This document shows positions 44,055-53,730 of a DNA stretch of 64,000 bases, in pieces (position 1 is the first letter of the stretch; the number at the start of each line of letters is the position of its first letter). The notes under the pieces were generated by a model. That model was given only the letters and a program-made list of their open reading frames with translations, was not told the DNA's origin and did no database searches. The translations under genes were made by a program, and so were the position numbers. The stretch is from Clostridia bacterium (lineage in GTDB: Bacteria > Bacillota > Clostridia > Christensenellales > Pumilibacteraceae), in NCBI GenBank assembly GCA_017623455.1, contig JAGAPA010000040.1:60784-124783 (forward strand), written 5' to 3'.

Positions 44055-44083
44055 ATTATACAATAAATTATTTTCTATGTCAA
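44055..44083 (-). promoter_or_regulatory. Perfect sigma-A promoter of precursor peptide 2
   Basis: Minus strand TTGACA (44083-44078), 17-bp spacer, TATAAT (44060-44055). The -35 hexamer lies in the last codons of the protease gene upstream. The leader is about 75 nt. Confidence 0.85.
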
Positions 44084-44620
44084 CTGTTTTTTTAACGAAT
44101 AGATTATTTGTAACGCTATATCCCGTCTTTTGGGATTTTTTATCGTGTTTTTCGCGCCGTCCAAAACCTTTAGGGTAATAAGATTAGCGCAGTACTCTAT
44201 CGGCGAAAGCATATTTGCTCTTTCCGCGCTCGTTTGCAAATATTCCTCGTTAATGCGTTTTATCGCTTCATACTCGCCGTCTTTCATTAGAATAAAATGC
44301 GCAGTTTCGTGCGCTGACAGCATAAATATCCTCTCTTTTCTGCCAATATCCTTTTTGCTAAAGCACAGCAAACCGTTCTCTTTCATATACGGCACGGATT
44401 CTTCCTTTACGATACGTAAATTTATGCTAAGACCAAGCTTGTTTTCAACCTCTCTTATCCAGCTTTTTACCGCATACGTTGTGAGTAAAAAGTGACATGT
44501 AAGCACTTTGCCAAGCTTTTTAAGATCCAAAGACCTTACTATTTCATCAATCTTACTATCAAGCTTTTCCCCGTCCGAAAGAAGGTAAAACTCCGCTAAA
44601 CTGTTAAAACTCTTTCTCAT
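44075..44620 (-). CDS. HExxH metalloprotease-like protein (ImmA/IrrE-like)
   Basis: A 181-residue soluble protein with the zinc-protease signature HETAH at residues 104-108, followed about 30 residues later by ERANML and IEYCANLITLKVL. That spacing is like the third ligand region of ImmA/IrrE (M78) peptidases, though the match is not close. There is no signal peptide. Its start overlaps the upstream membrane-kinase fusion (ATGA, 4 nt). As the gene just before the peptide genes it could be the leader peptidase of a RiPP system or a regulator-cleaving protease. I cannot decide between these. Confidence 0.72.
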   Translation of the reverse strand: MRKSFNSLAEFYLLSDGEKLDSKIDEIVRSLDLKKLGKVLTCHFLLTTYAVKSWIREVENKLGLSINLRIVKEESVPYMKENGLLCFSKKDIGRKERIFMLSAHETAHFILMKDGEYEAIKRINEEYLQTSAERANMLSPIEYCANLITLKVLDGAKNTIKNPKRRDIALQIIYSLKKQLT

Positions 44621-46143
44621 AATACCAACAACAAAATAAATCCCGCGCCAAATGTAAAAACGCTCGTAAGCAGATTTACAGTTACGTTTTTAATAATCGG
44701 AAAACCCTTGATAAGCTCGGCTTTTTCTCCGCAATGATACTCAGATTCGGTTTTTTCTCCGCACACTCTACACTTATACAAAGCCTGAAAAAGAGAGCCG
44801 AGAACAGAATCCATAAGCGCACCGACAAACGCTATAACCGAGGCTAAAACATAACACAATGTACTCATTTGCTCAATACGTATTGCGAAAGGAATGACCA
44901 TGAGCATAAATGCCGAAACCAAAGCAAGACAAGTTCCAAGCACAGATATTCCTCCGCTGATGCCTTTTTCTACAGGCTTAAATCCGATAATATTTACGTT
45001 TTTGCCCTTAGTAAGACAACCTATATCCGAAGCAACTGAGTCTGCAAACTGCTCGGTTATACACACGTAATAAAGCAAGCAGAAGATGGAAAGCGCAGTA
45101 ACGTGATAGACAATCAAACTAATAGTAGCCACAAGTCCGACTGCAACAACCTGCGAGGCGGTTCGGGTATGTTTTACATTCTCTTTTTCGCCCTCTCTGC
45201 TCTCTTTAACCTTTTTGGAAACAATGGCAAAAGCGGATGCTATGAGGAACATTACCGTTACGAACACGATTGGAGCGAAGTCCTCACCCGACACGTATCC
45301 GATTGTATAAAACATAATAACCGTGGAAAGTCCGCCCGAAAAGGACAAGCTTTTGCTTAGATATACAAGGCAGGTAAGAACGGGCGATATTGCTATTACC
45401 GTCATAAAAACAGTTCCCACAAGCCCGAACAGATTCATCACGAGATATCCGAACACGAACAGATCTATAAAAATATTATCAAGTCCCCTAACTCCGTAAA
45501 ACTCCGCTATACACGTTACGGACGCAACGGACACCATAAACAGAACGTTCATTTTAATGTTAAATATTGCCGTAAACGCCCACACAGTAAGAAAAGACAC
45601 GATAAACACAGTAAGCGTTCCAACTAAAGAACGGTTTTTAGTAAGCTGTACGTTGTGATTTTTGAAAAGCTTTACAACAATGGGAGCAAGCCCATCTCCA
45701 AAAGCAAGACAGTAATACGCGATGCCTGCATAATAATACAGCTTCATTCCAATTTCCGCACCTGCAAGCTCGTATACCGCAAACGTCACGCACGCAACCA
45801 CAAAGGTTACAAGTCCGAAAAAGAATAAACCGTAACTCTTTTTTGCGTCATCTCTCTCATACGCTTGCATCTTGTTGCCAAAAACCACAACCCCGAGCGC
45901 AACCGTTCCCAGTCCGTTAAGCAACACCCAATGAATACTGCAACCGAAGAAAAACCAGCATATCACCCATACGAACGCAGAAATAATATGCGTTAGTTTT
46001 CTGCACACAGTTTTATCGAGGCGCGTCTTTTTTTCAATAATTTCACCAAGAGCCATAATTCCCACGGTGTAAACCAAAAATACGACGTAGCCCAGCGCAA
46101 TAAACCACCAAGCAGATGCAATTGTTCCGTTTATTTCAAACAT
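44617..46143 (-). CDS. Fused prenol kinase and prenyl-phosphate kinase (VTE5-VTE6-like)
   Basis: A 508-residue membrane protein with about 12-14 helices in two halves. The N-half (1 to about 300) resembles the dolichol/phytol kinase group (SEC59/VTE5): CRKLTHIISAFVW, and FGDGLAPIVVKLFKN..LTKNRSLVGTLTVF at about 148-180. A charged linker (310-328) follows. The C-half is DUF92/TMEM19, the VTE6 family: ADSVASDIGCLTKGK, KPVEKGISGGISVLG, and DSVLGSLFQALYKCRVCG plus HCG near the end. In plants VTE5 makes phytyl phosphate and VTE6 makes the diphosphate. A fused protein could turn a prenol into a prenyl diphosphate. uppS lies in the same gene string. Confidence 0.82.
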   Translation of the reverse strand: MFEINGTIASAWWFIALGYVVFLVYTVGIMALGEIIEKKTRLDKTVCRKLTHIISAFVWVICWFFFGCSIHWVLLNGLGTVALGVVVFGNKMQAYERDDAKKSYGLFFFGLVTFVVACVTFAVYELAGAEIGMKLYYYAGIAYYCLAFGDGLAPIVVKLFKNHNVQLTKNRSLVGTLTVFIVSFLTVWAFTAIFNIKMNVLFMVSVASVTCIAEFYGVRGLDNIFIDLFVFGYLVMNLFGLVGTVFMTVIAISPVLTCLVYLSKSLSFSGGLSTVIMFYTIGYVSGEDFAPIVFVTVMFLIASAFAIVSKKVKESREGEKENVKHTRTASQVVAVGLVATISLIVYHVTALSIFCLLYYVCITEQFADSVASDIGCLTKGKNVNIIGFKPVEKGISGGISVLGTCLALVSAFMLMVIPFAIRIEQMSTLCYVLASVIAFVGALMDSVLGSLFQALYKCRVCGEKTESEYHCGEKAELIKGFPIIKNVTVNLLTSVFTFGAGFILLLVL

Positions 46144-46154
46144 AAAATTTTCCT

Positions 46155-47363
46155 CTATACCTTATCGAACTCGTGAAGACCGTCCTTGTAATATACGTCG
46201 GTCACAAACGAACACAAATAAGTTTTTCCGTATCTCCCACATAAGTCTTCACTTACGTGCTCTTTTGTCCATTCGTCTTTTTCGAGCAAAAAAACATTGC
46301 GCGAATTGACTGTCTTAAGTATTGCTTTCTTTAGTTTTTTTATTCTCCCCAAAACTAAAAACACTTGTATCGGGCTTAAAAATTCATCTAAAACCCTAAG
46401 CTTTTTTCTATCGATATCAAGCACGGTTTTGGCAAGATCTTTATCAATCGCAACCCTGTTTACAAGTCCGTTTTTTGTAATGAGCTTAGAATAATTCATG
46501 GGGTTTACAACTCTCAGGAACGGCACTCTGAACGTGGGTGGACTGTCATTATCGTACGAAATCACGCATACGTATTCGTCTTTTTCGTCAACAACGTGAT
46601 AATTTCCTACTCTGTGATCGGTGTCACAGCTGATAAAATCCAAAACGTTCAGGTTTGTTATCGAGCGCAAAAAAGCAGGCGTTATGCGTTTCATTCTATC
46701 CTCGCACGCAACGTCCGTCTTTGCACTTCCTTGCGCGTTGTTTTCCAACACTCCGTACTTAATCCGCCCGTTTATGCATATTTTAACAAACTTAGAGCCT
46801 GACACAACCTCGCCTATTCCCAAAAGATCCGCAAGTGCCGTAACACCCAAAGTTCTTATCGCGGTATAAGTTTGCAGGTCGCCACTTTTTACCCTGACGT
46901 TCCAATTGTGAGAGTTTATCTCGCCGTACAGATAAAACGCAAGTGCTCTCAGCGTCTTTTTCTCGTCCGCGCTGTCCGCAGTAAAAAATCCAATATACTT
47001 CTCGTCACCGCTTGTCAGATATTTATTGAAGTTTGAACCGTGTTTTTCTTTTGAACCTATGTTTATTATCTTGCGCATATTTGCAGAAGACTTAAGCTCG
47101 GTTAACACTTTTTTCTCAAGCTCCGGATTGACAATCACTTCGCTGAAAAACGATTTAACTCCCGATATTACACATTCTTTCAGTGAAGAACAATGCGGTT
47201 TTGCCTCCCTGAAATAGTACGTTTCTCCGTTTTGGGTAATTTTGATTATATTGTTTGTAAAATTGAGAATATATTCCGTTTGAGCGCCGACAAACCGATC
47301 GGTCATATCAATATAGCCGATCTGCTTCGGTTTTTCCAACATATACCCAAGTTTTTCAAACAA
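46155..47363 (-). CDS. Atypical kinase-like protein (HipA/FAM20C/PI-kinase-like motifs)
   Basis: A protein of about 402 residues that I do not recognise as a named family. The C-half has a pattern of atypical kinases: TLGVTALADLLGIGEVV, then SCDTDHRVGNYHVV (D-x-D-H-R-x-G-N, like the catalytic loop of HipA, FAM20C and PI kinases) and YDNDSPPTF (metal-binding Asp). No Gly-rich loop is obvious. I prefer the TTG at 47363 because GGAGG lies 9 nt before it; the longer frame starts at GTG 47399 without a ribosome site. The gene is first in a string with the prenol-kinase fusion (11-nt gap) and the protease, under the promoter at 47436-47464. Confidence 0.65.
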   Translation of the reverse strand: MFEKLGYMLEKPKQIGYIDMTDRFVGAQTEYILNFTNNIIKITQNGETYYFREAKPHCSSLKECVISGVKSFFSEVIVNPELEKKVLTELKSSANMRKIINIGSKEKHGSNFNKYLTSGDEKYIGFFTADSADEKKTLRALAFYLYGEINSHNWNVRVKSGDLQTYTAIRTLGVTALADLLGIGEVVSGSKFVKICINGRIKYGVLENNAQGSAKTDVACEDRMKRITPAFLRSITNLNVLDFISCDTDHRVGNYHVVDEKDEYVCVISYDNDSPPTFRVPFLRVVNPMNYSKLITKNGLVNRVAIDKDLAKTVLDIDRKKLRVLDEFLSPIQVFLVLGRIKKLKKAILKTVNSRNVFLLEKDEWTKEHVSEDLCGRYGKTYLCSFVTDVYYKDGLHEFDKV

Positions 47364-47435
47364 CTTCGTCACCCTCCGCTTTTGTATCACGGTAAACACT
47401 TATACCGTCGCCGTTATAGACTCCGGCTTTTGTTG

Positions 47436-47464
47436 ATTATAGCATAACGAATTAAAAAAATCAA
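47436..47464 (-). promoter_or_regulatory. Promoter of the kinase-like/prenol kinase string
   Basis: Minus strand TTGATT (47464-47459), 17-bp spacer, TATAAT (47441-47436). Confidence 0.7.
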
Positions 47465-47627
47465 TTATTTTCGGCTAAGGAAGGACAAATGGTAATTGCT
47501 AAATCTTACGGCTTGACGTTGAAATCCCGAGAAAACGGCAAAACTGCACGCACAATTAACTCTTCCTTCCGTCTTAAAAACAGTCCTCAGCAAAATACCG
47601 TTGTTCAGCTCGTCTGCGCATAAACTC

Positions 47628-47850
47628 AAAAATTAAGAACAACTCGCAGTATTCAACGTTTAACCTCGCCAACCAAGAACGACCTACAGCGTTTTTCAAA
47701 TGCAATGTTACTTTTTTACACGACGTTTTCGCGCATAAGCCCCAAAAATTAAGAACAACTCGCAGTATTCAACGTTTAACCTCGCTAATCAAGAACGACC
47801 TACGGCATTTTTCAAACGTAGTGTTACCTTTTTTGCACGACGTTTTATGT
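47628..47850. repeat. 116-bp tandem repeat, two copies
   Basis: Units begin at 47628 and 47744 (AAAAATTAAGAACAACTCGC) and match at most positions, with scattered substitutions. No start codon with ribosome site is seen in either. The rest of the 47465-47917 gap shows nothing recognisable. Confidence 0.8.
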
Positions 47851-47917
47851 CGTTTGACTAAAATCAGCCGTAACTTACGTTTAATTCAACCAATTATCAT
47901 AACACAGCCAAAAGAAT

Positions 47918-48823
47918 CTATCTGCTGTTGCGCTCCATAAACACACCGTCGTAGCCTTGTATGGAAGAATCGGAGTCCGCCATTTCCAATCGCTTTTGAG
48001 TGAGCGCACAATAGTCTTTGTTTTGTTCGATTGCGATATACTTACGGTTTAGCTTTTTTGCAACGACCGCGGTAGTTCCGCTTCCCGCAAACGGATCGAG
48101 AACCAGATCACCCTCGTTACTTGACGCAAGAACGAGCTTGGCAATAAGCTTTTCGGGCTTTTGCGTGGGATGCGGAGTGTTTTCGCTCATTGACCAGTAA
48201 GGCACTGTAACGTCATCCCAAAAGTTTGACGGACAAGTATCTCTGAACTTGCCCTTTTCGGTGACAAACCAATCTTTGGCAACGCCGTTTTCCTTGTATG
48301 GAGCAAGCACCTTTCTGCGCACTTTTACTTTGCTCAGATTGAAAGTAAACTCGTCTGAAAGCACGCAATACCAGATATCCTCCATTCCGTTTTTCCAGTT
48401 ATCCTTAGCTCCCCTACCCTTTTCTCTTTGCCAGCTGATGCGAGAACGGATAATGAAATATTCGGCTAAAATATTACCGATAATCATACCGCTTTTCCAA
48501 TCGCAACAAACGTAAACGGAAGCATTTTTCTTTAGCGCAGGAATCAGCGCCTCTATCCAATTACGCGTAAACTCGGCATATTCATTGTCACTCTTTTTGC
48601 CAAACTTATAACCGCCGAAGTTCTTGTTCATATTGTACGGAGGATCCACAATAAGCAGATCCACGCTCTCTTTTTTTAACTTTTTTGCAACCTTAAAAAC
48701 ATCACCTTTTACAGTGCAATCGACCGTGGTGTCACAAAAACCCGATAACGTAATACACTTTTCAAGATATTTAGTCTTTTCTTCGTCACTAAGCACTATG
48801 GTCTTATTTCGTGCAGATTTCAT
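47918..48823 (-). CDS. Solitary beta-class DNA methyltransferase
   Basis: A 301-residue site-specific N6-adenine or N4-cytosine methyltransferase (N6_N4_Mtase type). The catalytic DPPY motif (residues 60-63, VDPPYNMNKNFGGY) comes before the SAM-binding motif LDPFAGSGTTAVVAKKLNRKYIAIE (about 243-267), which is the beta-class order. TQKP and the SENTPHPTQKPEKL stretch are present. No restriction endonuclease is adjacent, so it is an orphan regulator-type enzyme or its partner lies elsewhere. The recognition site is unknown. The ribosome site is AAAGGAGAA; a hairpin separates it from gyrA. Confidence 0.9.
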   Translation of the reverse strand: MKSARNKTIVLSDEEKTKYLEKCITLSGFCDTTVDCTVKGDVFKVAKKLKKESVDLLIVDPPYNMNKNFGGYKFGKKSDNEYAEFTRNWIEALIPALKKNASVYVCCDWKSGMIIGNILAEYFIIRSRISWQREKGRGAKDNWKNGMEDIWYCVLSDEFTFNLSKVKVRRKVLAPYKENGVAKDWFVTEKGKFRDTCPSNFWDDVTVPYWSMSENTPHPTQKPEKLIAKLVLASSNEGDLVLDPFAGSGTTAVVAKKLNRKYIAIEQNKDYCALTQKRLEMADSDSSIQGYDGVFMERNSR

Positions 48824-48842
48824 AATTCTCCTTTAAAACTCA

Positions 48843-48876
48843 AACGAAAGCACCTAAAAAATGTAATGCTTTCGTT
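48843..48876 (-). terminator. Hairpin between gyrA and the methyltransferase gene
   Basis: AACGAAAGCA (48843-48852) pairs with TGCTTTCGTT (48867-48876). On the minus strand the stem is followed by TTGAGTTTTAAAGG, a weak T run, so it may only partly end the gyrA transcript. Confidence 0.55.
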
Positions 48877-48903
48877 GAGATTTTCAGCTTATATTAAAGC
48901 GTA

Positions 48904-51492
48904 TTATTCTTCACTGTTTTCCGTTTCGGGTTGCGCGGTATCCGCTTGCGTATTCTCCGCTTCCGCGCCTTCTGCCTCGGTTGCAGTTTCGTTCAGAACG
49001 TTTCCGTTCTCACTCTCTTCTTCCTCGTGCTCGGTTACAGCCGCGCAAACAATCTTACCGTCGTTTTTCAAGGTCATAATTCTCACACCCTTTGTATCAC
49101 GGCTTATCTTGCTTATTTCGGTTGCCCTAACGCGCATTATAATTCCGTTATCGGCAATAAGCATGATGTCGTTGTCGGGAGAAATGAGCTTGAGGTTTAC
49201 AAGACGTCCGGTCTGCTCGTTGAAGTTTCCTGCTTTTACACCTTTACCTGCTCTCGACTGCAATCTGTAATCTTCAATATCACTGCGCTTTCCGTAACCG
49301 TTTTCGGAAATGGTAAACACTTCCTGCTCTTCTCCGTCACGGATTATAGCCATATCCACAACCTTATCGTCGCCCTCTACGGAAATGGACTTAACGCCCA
49401 CGGTATCTCTTCCCGTTGCGCGAACGTCGGTCGTTGCAAATCTGATACACTTACCGCTCGACGCCGCAAGCAATACCTGATCGTTGTCGTCAACAAGCTC
49501 TACGCCGATAAGCTCGTCGCCTTCGTTGAGCGAAATTGCAATCTTTCCGCCCTTACGTATGCTCTCAAACTGCGCAAACTCGGTCTTTTTAACAAGCCCG
49601 TCCTTCGTCGCCATAATAAGATAGCCCTCGTGTTCGGTGTTTTCCTTGATGGGAATGATTGCGTTGATTTTTTCGTCCTGAGCAATTTGAATGAGGTTAA
49701 CGACCGCTCTTCCTCGTGCAGTACGTTCCGCCTCGGGAATCTCGTACGCCTTGATAGCGTAAACTCTTCCCTTGTTGGAGAAGAACAACAAATCGTCGTG
49801 TGTGCAAGTTACGAACATGCGCTCCACGAAATCCTCGTCCTTGGTCTTGTGCGCAGTTATTCCCACTCCGCCACGGTGTTGAGCCTTATACTCGGTTACA
49901 GGCTGACGTTTCACGTAGCCCGTGTGCGTCATGGATATCACAACGTCTTCTCTGTCTATAAGGTCGCCCGCTCCAATCTCGGAGAAGTCTACGCAAATCT
50001 CGCTACGTCTTGGCGTATTGTACGCGTTTTTAACGTCAGTAAGCTCCTGCTTAATGATTGCGTTGATTCTTTCGGGATTTGCGATAATATCCCTGTAATC
50101 CGCAATAAGCTTTTCAAGCTCTTCAAGCTCGTGCTCCAAGTTCTCTACTTCTAAAGAAGTAAGTCTACGAAGCTTCATTTCAAGAATAGCGTTTGCCTGC
50201 TTATCGGAAAGAATAAATCTGTCCATAAGGTTACGCATTGCTTCCTCGTTATCCTTACTTGCTTTCAAAATTCTTACAACTTCATCAATATCGGCAAGAG
50301 CCTTAACTAAGCCCTCCACGATATGACAGCGTTCTTCAGCCTTATTAAGATCGTACTTGGTTCTTCTTGTAACAACCTCTATCTGGTGCTGAACGTAATA
50401 GTACAACATTTCACGAAGGTTGAGGATCTTAGGCTCACTCTTTACAAGCGCAAGGAAAATAATACCGTTAGACGATTGAAGCTCGGTGTGCTTATAAAGA
50501 GAATTGAGCACAACCTGCGCCTGAGCGTCACGCTTGATATCGATAACGATACGCATACCCTCTCTGTCGCTTTCGTCGTTAATATTGGAAATTCCGTCCA
50601 CACGTTTATCTCTTACGAGATCTACTATCTTTTTGATAAGATCTTCCTTGATTACCTGATAAGGAAGCTCTGTAACTATGATACGCTGTCTTTCTACACC
50701 TGCTCTGACAACCGTTTCAATCTCCGTTTTAGCGCGACAAATATACGAGCCTTTTCCCGTAAGGTACGCCTGTCTGATGCCTGCTCTGCCCATAAGCTGA
50801 CCGCCCGTGGGAAAGTCGGGAGCAGGAACGTATTGCATAAGCTCTTCTACCGTAATGTCGGGATTGTCGATAAGCGCAATCGTTCCGTCGATTACCTCGC
50901 CTAAGTTGTGGGGAGGAATGTTTGTCGCCATACCTACCGCTATACCGTCGCTTCCGTTTACCAAGAGGTTGGGAAAGTGTGCCGGAAGTACGCAGGGCTG
51001 ATCAAGCGTATCGTCGAAGTTTGGATACCAATCTACCGTGTCTTTATTAAGATCGCGCAACATCTCCGCCGCAATCTTGGAAAGTCTTGCCTCCGTATAA
51101 CGCTGAGCTGCAGGTGGGTCGCCGTCAATAGAACCGAAGTTTCCCTGTCCGTCTACAAGAGGACAACGAATGGAGAAGCTTTGCGCAAGACGAACGAGCG
51201 CGCCGTAAACCGAACTATCTCCGTGGGGATGGTATTTTCCTAAAACGTCACCTACGATTCTCGCACTTTTTCTATATGGTTTGTCGTTGTACAGGTTAAG
51301 CTCACCCATTGCGTACAAAATACGACGGTGTACGGGCTTTAATCCGTCGCGAACGTCGGGAATTGCACGGGTCACGTTAACCGCCATAGCGTACGCTATA
51401 AACGATTTCTTAACCTCTTCGTTTACGTCTACGTGTAAAAGCTTGGTGTTGTCTACCACGGGCTTTCTTTCTTTTTCTTTCTTATCCGCCAT
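48904..51492 (-). CDS. gyrA: DNA gyrase subunit A
   Basis: The breakage-reunion subunit of gyrase, 862 residues, forming A2B2 with GyrB to introduce negative supercoils. The active Tyr is in [10 protein letters not shown]. The quinolone region reads [20 protein letters not shown], with Ser at the position usually called 83. The six-blade C-terminal domain carries a GyrA-box-like HRGGVGI. A 40-residue acidic tail (many Glu, Asn, Thr) ends the protein. The N-terminal motif [19 protein letters not shown] departs slightly from the common [17 protein letters not shown]. It follows gyrB by 11 nt. Confidence 0.98.
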   Translation of the reverse strand: MADKKEKERKPVVDNTKLLHVDVNEEVKKSFIAYAMAVNVTRAIPDVRDGLKPVHRRILYAMGELNLYNDKPYRKSARIVGDVLGKYHPHGDSSVYGALVRLAQSFSIRCPLVDGQGNFGSIDGDPPAAQRYTEARLSKIAAEMLRDLNKDTVDWYPNFDDTLDQPCVLPAHFPNLLVNGSDGIAVGMATNIPPHNLGEVIDGTIALIDNPDITVEELMQYVPAPDFPTGGQLMGRAGIRQAYLTGKGSYICRAKTEIETVVRAGVERQRIIVTELPYQVIKEDLIKKIVDLVRDKRVDGISNINDESDREGMRIVIDIKRDAQAQVVLNSLYKHTELQSSNGIIFLALVKSEPKILNLREMLYYYVQHQIEVVTRRTKYDLNKAEERCHIVEGLVKALADIDEVVRILKASKDNEEAMRNLMDRFILSDKQANAILEMKLRRLTSLEVENLEHELEELEKLIADYRDIIANPERINAIIKQELTDVKNAYNTPRRSEICVDFSEIGAGDLIDREDVVISMTHTGYVKRQPVTEYKAQHRGGVGITAHKTKDEDFVERMFVTCTHDDLLFFSNKGRVYAIKAYEIPEAERTARGRAVVNLIQIAQDEKINAIIPIKENTEHEGYLIMATKDGLVKKTEFAQFESIRKGGKIAISLNEGDELIGVELVDDNDQVLLAASSGKCIRFATTDVRATGRDTVGVKSISVEGDDKVVDMAIIRDGEEQEVFTISENGYGKRSDIEDYRLQSRAGKGVKAGNFNEQTGRLVNLKLISPDNDIMLIADNGIIMRVRATEISKISRDTKGVRIMTLKNDGKIVCAAVTEHEEEESENGNVLNETATEAEGAEAENTQADTAQPETENSEE

Positions 51493-51503
51493 TTTTCTTT
51501 CTC

Positions 51504-53417
51504 CTAAATGTCGAGATCTTTTACAAGCGTTGCATTCTGCTCGATAAACTGACGACGAAGTTCGGGATCGTCACCCATAAGCGAGGTGAATATCTGATCC
51601 GCCTCAAACGCGTCCTTCATCGTTACTTTTATCATCGTACGGTGCTCGGGACTCATCGTGGTTTCCCAAAGCTGTTCTTCGCTCATTTCTCCAAGTCCCT
51701 TATATCTTTGCTGTGTATAGCCTTTACCCATTTCCGCCTTGATTGCCTCAAGTTCTGCCTCGGTATAGCAATAACGCACATCCTTACCCTTTTCCACTTT
51801 GTAAAGCGGAGGCTGAGCAATGTATACGTGTCCCAGCTCTATAAGAGGCTTCATGAAACGGAAGAAGAAGGTAAGCAATAAAATTCTGATATGGCTTCCG
51901 TCTACGTCGGCATCGGTCATACAGATAATTTTATCATAACGAAGCTTGCTTTCGTCAAACTCTTCGCCTATTCCGCAACCGAATGCGGTTATCATTGCCC
52001 TTATCTCGGCGTTTTCAAGCGCCTTTGACAGTCTGATCTTTTCTACGTTAAGGATTTTACCGCGCAGGGGCAAAATAGCCTGAAAATGTCTATCTCTGCC
52101 CTGTTTTGCCGTTCCGCCCGCAGAATCTCCCTCTACGAGGAATATTTCGCACTTGGACGGATCTCTGTCCGAACAGTCTGAAAGCTTGCCGGGAAGAGCT
52201 GTAAATTCAAGCCCACTACCCTTTCTGCGCGTAAGCTCTCTTGCCTTTCTCGCTTCCTCTCTTGCACGCTGTGCGGTAAGAGTTTTAGAAATAAGCTCTC
52301 TTGCTTCTTGCGGATGCTCTTCAAGATACGAGCCCAAGCCCTCGGTAAGGGTTTTTTCCACGTATCCGCGCATTTCGGAGTTGCCAAGCTTGGTTTTGGT
52401 CTGTCCTTCAAACTGAGGCTCGGTAAGCTTTACGGATACGATAGCAACGAGTCCTTCTCTTACGTCCTCACCCGACATCTTATCCTCGTCGTTTTTGATA
52501 AGTCCGAGCTTTTTTGCGCTGTCGTTAACTATCTTGGTAAGACCGTTCTTAAATCCGCTAAGATGCGATCCGCCCTCTTCGGTGTTGATGTTGTTTGCAT
52601 AAGAGTCCACAACCTCGTTATAGCTGTCGTTATACTGCATAGCAATCTCGACAGTGCTGTCACCAATCTTTTTCTCAAAATACAGAGTTTTGGGGAAAAT
52701 AGTGGTCTTGGAGCGGTTAAGATATTCTACAAAGTCTAAAATTCCGCCGTCGTACTTGAAAGTTTCGTCCTTTTCTCTACCCTCTCTGCAATCCTTAAGA
52801 TTTATCTTAAGACCTTTGTTAAGGAAAGCTACTTCTCTAAGGTGAGTACGAATGGTTTCGTAATTAAAATCAACGGTTTCGAAAATCTCGTCGTCGGGAT
52901 AAAATACTACCGTCGTTCCCGATTTGTCGGTATCGCCGAATTCCTTAACCTCCGTCATGGGTATACCTCTCGCATACTTCTGACGGTACATCTTTCCGTT
53001 TTTGTGAACCTCTACCTCGAGCCACTCGGAAAGCGCGTTAACAACGGACAAACCAACACCGTGAAGACCTCCGGATACCTTATATCCTCCACCGCCGAAT
53101 TTTCCGCCCGCGTGGAGCTTTGTAAGTACAAGCTGAAGCGAGCTTACACCTTCTTTGGGGTGAATATCTACAGGGATACCTCTTCCGTTGTCTGTAACGG
53201 AAACCGCGCCGTCCGACGTAATCTGCACGTCTATCGTATCACAGTAGCCTGCCAAGGACTCGTCTACGCTATTGTCCACGATTTCCTTGATGAGATGATG
53301 CAATCCCCTCTCGTCGGTAGAACCGATGTACATACCCGGTCTTTTTCTTACCGGCTCCAGTCCTTCCAACACCTGAATTTCGCTTGAATTGTAAGCAGAA
53401 TCAACCTGATTAGCCAT
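51504..53417 (-). CDS. gyrB: DNA gyrase subunit B
   Basis: The ATPase subunit of gyrase, 637 residues. GHKL ATPase motifs are seen: [24 protein letters not shown] and [15 protein letters not shown]. The Toprim metal sites follow (VEGDSAGG, and DADVDGSHI), then the C-terminal QRYKGLGEM motif. I set the start at 53417 ([20 protein letters not shown]) because AAGGAG precedes it; the longer frame runs into the AT-rich promoter. The genes lie in the order gyrB-gyrA, but the usual dnaA-dnaN-recF neighbours are absent, so this is not an origin region. Confidence 0.98.
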   Translation of the reverse strand: MANQVDSAYNSSEIQVLEGLEPVRKRPGMYIGSTDERGLHHLIKEIVDNSVDESLAGYCDTIDVQITSDGAVSVTDNGRGIPVDIHPKEGVSSLQLVLTKLHAGGKFGGGGYKVSGGLHGVGLSVVNALSEWLEVEVHKNGKMYRQKYARGIPMTEVKEFGDTDKSGTTVVFYPDDEIFETVDFNYETIRTHLREVAFLNKGLKINLKDCREGREKDETFKYDGGILDFVEYLNRSKTTIFPKTLYFEKKIGDSTVEIAMQYNDSYNEVVDSYANNINTEEGGSHLSGFKNGLTKIVNDSAKKLGLIKNDEDKMSGEDVREGLVAIVSVKLTEPQFEGQTKTKLGNSEMRGYVEKTLTEGLGSYLEEHPQEARELISKTLTAQRAREEARKARELTRRKGSGLEFTALPGKLSDCSDRDPSKCEIFLVEGDSAGGTAKQGRDRHFQAILPLRGKILNVEKIRLSKALENAEIRAMITAFGCGIGEEFDESKLRYDKIICMTDADVDGSHIRILLLTFFFRFMKPLIELGHVYIAQPPLYKVEKGKDVRYCYTEAELEAIKAEMGKGYTQQRYKGLGEMSEEQLWETTMSPEHRTMIKVTMKDAFEADQIFTSLMGDDPELRRQFIEQNATLVKDLDI

Positions 53418-53472
53418 TGTTTGCTCCTTAATATAATATAGATAATTATTTATATAATAATATAATATAAAT

Positions 53473-53501
53473 ATTATAACATAAATTAATTTATAAATAA
53501 A
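53473..53501 (-). promoter_or_regulatory. Possible promoter of gyrBA
   Basis: Minus strand TTTATT (53501-53496), 17-bp spacer, TATAAT (53478-53473), inside a very AT-rich stretch (about 53420-53510). The -35 is weak, which is typical of supercoiling-sensitive gyrase promoters. The rest of the gap to 53730 shows nothing. Confidence 0.4.
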
Positions 53502-53730
53502 GCGTTTTTCCGCTCTTTTTAAAAGTTTTAAAAAAACTTTTCCCGCTCTTTTTACCCTTTGCTTTGCATACAACTTACAATCTTTATAACGATTGAAGAC
53601 TTTATTAGAACTGCATAATCGAGAAAAATACACTAAATGTACGATTTTTGCGCATACGTATCATACTTTTCCGTACACAGCCTTAACAACAACTAAGCTT
53701 TTTGCCCGTCTTTAAGCAATATTTTGCAAT

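Noticed and set aside
51504-53633. Chromosome origin suggested by gyrB-gyrA
   Set aside because: dnaA, dnaN, recF and DnaA-box clusters are all absent around the gyrase genes.
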